Shown here in pieces: positions 52,222-54,727 of a stretch of DNA of 54,727 nt. Below the pieces are notes generated by a model. The model was not told where the DNA came from. It did no database searches and saw only the letters and a program-made list of their open reading frames with translations. How positions within the stretch are numbered: the stretch's first letter is position 1; every line of letters starts with the position of its first letter. Location of the stretch: contig NZ_JAAHHW010000025.1 in the NCBI RefSeq assembly GCF_010692325.1, positions 22,348 to 77,074 on the forward strand. The letters are read 5' to 3'. The translations under genes and the position numbers were made by a program. The stretch comes from Moorena sp. SIO3I8 (lineage in GTDB: Bacteria; Cyanobacteriota; Cyanobacteriia; Cyanobacteriales; Coleofasciculaceae).

Positions 52222-53667
52222 ATGAACACACAATCAGAAACTGCCATTAAGCACAGTGATGTAATCAACCGGATAGTACTGAATCGCCAAAACACTGAAG
52301 AAATTGGTCGGGTAGCTGAGCTGTGGCTCGACCCAATGGCTCATAAAGTTTTGGGTTTGGTTTGCAAGTCAGGACTGCTGGGTCGCAAAAAACGGTCATT
52401 TACTTGGGCAGAAATTGAGGCGATTGGCTCCGACAGCATTCTAGTTTACCTTGACTCGGAAACCGCAGCGAAAAAACCCCCATCAGTGGAATCGATTGTG
52501 GGACATCAGTTGTGGACGGACGGAGGGAATCAGGCAGGTACTTTGGTGGACTATCGATTTGACCCCAACACCGGGACGGTAGTTGAGTATATCTTTGGCT
52601 CCAAGGGTTGGCGTGGTGTCACTGATGGCACCTACCGACTTCCCCCTGTCGCCATCGCCAGTGTGGGCGGTAAACGAGTGATGGCCATAGAGGCGATGGT
52701 GCAAAACGCTGAGCAGTATACCGATGGCATCAACCAAAAAGTTGCTCAGGCGGCTGAATCCTTGAAAGATGACTACGCCAAAACTAAGGAAGATATGGCG
52801 GCGCTGATGGAAGGGGCTCAGGGGTTAGCGACTCAAGTGCAAGAAAATGCTAAAACAGTAGCGGAGAATACCCAAAATAAGTTCTCTGAGGTTGCTGGTC
52901 AAGTGCAACAGACCACTAAACAGGTGACTGGTAATGTTCAAGAGAAGTTTTCTGATGTCACCACTCAAGTGCAAGAAAATGCTAAAAAAGTAGGGGAGAA
53001 TACCCAAAATAAGTTTTCTGAGGTTGCTGGTCAAGTGCAACAGACCACTAAACAGGTGACTGATAATGCTCAACAGAAGCTCTCTGATGTTGCTGGTCAA
53101 GTGCAAGAAACTACTAAAAAAGTAGCGGAGAATAGCCAAAATAAGTTTTCTGAGGTTGCTGGTCAAGCACAACAGACCACTAAACAGTTAACTGGTAATG
53201 CTCAACAGAAGCTCTCTGAGGTCGCTGGTCAAGCACAACAGACCACTAAACAGTTAACTGGTAATGCTCAACAGAAACTCTCTGATGTTGCTGGTCAAGT
53301 ACAACCGACCAATAAAAAAGTAGCGGGGAATGCCCAAGAGAAGTTTTTTGAGATTGCTGCTCAAGTGCAACAGACCACTAAACAGGTGACTGGTAATGTT
53401 CAAGAGAAGCTTTCTGATGTCACCGCTCAAGTGCAAGAAACTACTAAAAAAGTAGCGGAGAATACCCAAGAAAAGCTCTCTGAGGTCGCTGGTCAAGCAC
53501 AACAGACCACTAAACAGCTGACTGACCAGGCTAAGGAAAAACTAGTTCAAGTAAAGACAAAGTTGCCGAGTGCTGACTCCGCTACTACTACAGAAGCTGC
53601 TCAGAAAGACAAGACACTCAAAGCTAGTTCTGAGCCAGAATCTGCCAAAACAGCTCTTAAGCACTAA
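52222..53667 (+). CDS. PRC-barrel protein with eleven 22-residue amphipathic repeats
   Basis: A 481-residue protein with AAGGAG 7 nt before the ATG. Residues about 10-80 (NRIVLNRQNTEEIGRVAELWLDPMAHKVLGLVCKSG) and 88-165 (ESIVGHQLWTDGGNQAGTLVDYRFDPNTGTVVEYIFG) are two PRC-barrel domains. From about 195 to 445 there are eleven 22-residue units of the type 'GQVQQTTKQVTGNVQEKLSDVA', forming long amphipathic helices as in LEA or apolipoprotein-like proteins. Alternate units (QQTTKQVTGN, QETTKKVAEN) differ, giving a 44-residue superperiod in part. No signal peptide. Possible role: membrane or surface-associated stress protein; inferred from repeat type only. Confidence 0.85.
   Translation: MNTQSETAIKHSDVINRIVLNRQNTEEIGRVAELWLDPMAHKVLGLVCKSGLLGRKKRSFTWAEIEAIGSDSILVYLDSETAAKKPPSVESIVGHQLWTDGGNQAGTLVDYRFDPNTGTVVEYIFGSKGWRGVTDGTYRLPPVAIASVGGKRVMAIEAMVQNAEQYTDGINQKVAQAAESLKDDYAKTKEDMAALMEGAQGLATQVQENAKTVAENTQNKFSEVAGQVQQTTKQVTGNVQEKFSDVTTQVQENAKKVGENTQNKFSEVAGQVQQTTKQVTDNAQQKLSDVAGQVQETTKKVAENSQNKFSEVAGQAQQTTKQLTGNAQQKLSEVAGQAQQTTKQLTGNAQQKLSDVAGQVQPTNKKVAGNAQEKFFEIAAQVQQTTKQVTGNVQEKLSDVTAQVQETTKKVAENTQEKLSEVAGQAQQTTKQLTDQAKEKLVQVKTKLPSADSATTTEAAQKDKTLKASSEPESAKTALKH
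52830..53550 (+). repeat. 66-bp tandem coding repeats
   Basis: Eleven units of 66 bp code for the amphipathic helices. Adjacent blocks are nearly identical at DNA level (for example 53166-53231 and 53232-53297), pointing to recent expansion. Confidence 0.9.
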
Positions 53668-53698
53668 CTGATCTATACAACTCAAGGAGAAAAATACC

Positions 53699-53938
53699 AT
53701 GAGACAAGTTGCAATACTGGTAACTAGACAATTTGCAATGGTGCTAAGTATTTTAGCGATCGCATCTTGGTTGTCTCTAGCTACTGATGGTAATGAGAAC
53801 TCTCAGTCTAAACCGACTCCGAGTTCAGCAGAAGCAACTGCACCCCAAACACCAGCAGAAACCGTTGCATCCGAGAGAAAAGAAAAACAGAGCTCTCTGC
53901 AGAACATAATCTCTGTGTTAATGGTCGCTGATCAGTAA
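53699..53938 (+). CDS. Small exported or membrane protein
   Basis: 79 residues, not recognised. An excellent ribosome-binding site (AAGGAG, 8-9 nt before ATG) supports it. Residues about 8-28 (VTRQFAMVLSILAIASWLSLAT) are a signal peptide or membrane anchor, followed by a Pro/Ala/Thr/Ser-rich, low-complexity stretch and a short hydrophobic end (IISVLMVADQ). It begins 31 bp after the PRC-barrel gene, so cotranscription is likely. Confidence 0.7.
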   Translation: MRQVAILVTRQFAMVLSILAIASWLSLATDGNENSQSKPTPSSAEATAPQTPAETVASERKEKQSSLQNIISVLMVADQ

Positions 53939-53948
53939 TATCAGTATT

Positions 53949-53989
53949 CAGCGATCAGCCCTCAGCGATCAGCCCTCAGCGATCAGCCC
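53949..53989. repeat. 14-bp array (CAGCGATCAGCCCT)
   Basis: Three near-perfect 14-bp (2 x 7) units immediately after the small gene. Confidence 0.85.
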
Positions 53990-54073
53990 TTGGCCTACGG
54001 CCAACGGCTGAATGCTTACTTAGTAATATCTCAGAAGGTGGCAAGAAACGTTTATTTAAGAAGTACTCAAATA

Positions 54074-54349
54074 ATGATCACCACTGACAACAATAGCGAT
54101 TGTGAATTTCTTCAAGAAGACAGTATATGGTCTGACCTCAGAGCAATAAGAGTTATTAATGGGTTGCAACAGGAGGTGGAGTTCCTAGAAGCCTCAGTGA
54201 AACGGCTCCAAATCTGGCTGGTTTTAAGTATTGTGATCCTAGGAGGTAGTATTGCTGCTATCAGTCCCCTTGGTGCTATGACTTACAAGCAGTTGCAGCA
54301 GCAATTCGCACCAGTAAATTCCTGGAAAACCACTCAACAAAACCGGTGA
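54074..54349 (+). CDS. Small coiled-coil membrane protein
   Basis: 91 residues from the ATG at 54074 (MITTDNNSDCEF); the longer ORF start is in repeat DNA. A short acidic N-terminus, a coiled-coil-like part (LRAIRVINGLQQEVEFLEASVKRLQ) and a membrane helix (IWLVLSIVILGGSIAAI), then a short tail. No family recognised. It is the last of three plus-strand genes that may share an envelope-related role with the PRC-barrel protein, though a repeat array separates it. Confidence 0.6.
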   Translation: MITTDNNSDCEFLQEDSIWSDLRAIRVINGLQQEVEFLEASVKRLQIWLVLSIVILGGSIAAISPLGAMTYKQLQQQFAPVNSWKTTQQNR

Positions 54350-54727
54350 TTTTTTGATTAATTATTCACCAGACTTCTTGCAGAAGTCGGGAACAGGGAA
54401 CAGGGAACAGGGAACAGTGGAGAAGAATTGACGCAAACACTATCATAAAAATACTTTTGCAAGAGGTCTACCATTAAAACTAAATATAGCGTTTCTAGGA
54501 TTTATGAGGTACGCTTCTCAACCTCAAAGTCCCCCTTGATAAGGTGGATTTAGGGGGATCTCTTGGTACCTCATGGCATATATAATTGCTCTAATAAATA
54601 CTAGAGTATTACTAAATTAATTGTGCCCATTTTTGATCATAATTTTCCTACTCCCTACTCCCTACTCCCTACTCACTGTTCTCTTTGCTATAAACACTCA
54701 ACACTCAACAGTTTCAAATCAAGGCCA
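54350..54727. other. Right-edge intergenic region with dispersed repeats
   Basis: GGGAACA array (54388-54418), second copy of the 55-bp dispersed repeat (54420-54474), second copy of the CCCCCTT...GGGGGAT repeat (54486-54575), and a CTCCCTA array (54647-54675). No gene seen. Confidence 0.8.
54420..54474 (+). repeat. Dispersed repeat, copy 2 of 2 in window
   Basis: Matches 8903-8957 (ATTGACGCAAACACTATCA through GCAAGAGGTCTA). As at the first site, it follows a GGGAACA array. Confidence 0.85.

Noticed and set aside
52825-53502. Antisense Leu-rich ORFs opposite the PRC-barrel repeats
   Set aside because: They mirror the 66-bp repeat and would give improbable Leu/Ile-rich proteins.

Overview
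The window looks like a chromosomal segment of a large-genome filamentous cyanobacterium. Evidence: many HIP1-type GCGATCGC sites, arrays of heptanucleotide tandem repeats in most intergenic gaps, abundant Uma2/DUF433/DUF29/XisI families, a PlmA-like GntR regulator, PilT, an S1 protein of cyanobacterial size and an IS607-type element. The repeat style resembles marine Moorena/Lyngbya-type genomes, but the genus is an inference. I saw no rRNA, tRNA or CRISPR array.

Layout. 1-4.3 kb: two tandem RTX (calcium-binding nonapeptide) genes on the minus strand, a broken coding relic, a decayed IS630 transposase and a Uma2 gene. 4.4-8 kb: a secreted protein with a LecA-like C-terminus, then a ketosynthase-III-like gene broken by one stop codon and lying between two ~0.5 kb direct repeats. 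8-16 kb: Uma2, an exported CinA-C-domain protein, a UGT glycosyltransferase, an orphan XisI, a DUF433 gene with a nonsense codon, DUF29, a TM2 protein and a coiled-coil membrane protein. 16-18.5 kb: a DUF433 gene between direct repeats and a secreted protein with an Ig-like domain. 19-27.4 kb: two large phage-tail/contractile-injection-type genes (tail protein I type, and a DUF6519 fibre protein ending in a C1q-like head), separated by an IS607 element. 27.5-33.7 kb: Uma2, a PD-(D/E)XK nuclease-like protein, DUF433, a two-gene unit with a membrane HEXXH protease, and a methyltransferase. 34-45 kb: mostly housekeeping genes: gatA, an alpha/beta hydrolase, a polyphosphate-glucokinase-like ROK protein, ribosomal protein S1, dienelactone hydrolase, plmA-like regulator, pilT and typA. 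45-54.7 kb: a membrane protein with peptidoglycan-binding and cadherin-like domains, a VCBS-repeat protein, a rimB-rimK pair, a small conserved gene, and a PRC-barrel protein with eleven 22-residue repeats followed by two small membrane or exported proteins.

How genes work together. The clearest pairs are rimB-rimK (4-bp overlap), the protease plus its downstream membrane protein (4-bp overlap), gatA plus hydrolase (19-bp gap), and the two tail-type genes (same strand, split by the IS). Three otherwise complete reading frames (KAS III, DUF433, IS607 recombinase) are each stopped by a single in-frame TAA. Small palindromic elements sit inside two coding relics, so these elements appear to have moved. 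Intergenic DNA is dominated by period-7 arrays of many different sequences, palindromic GC-rich elements and a few dispersed repeats. Three degraded copies of an unidentified peptide family lie on the minus strand at 27.6, 29.8 and 33.9 kb.
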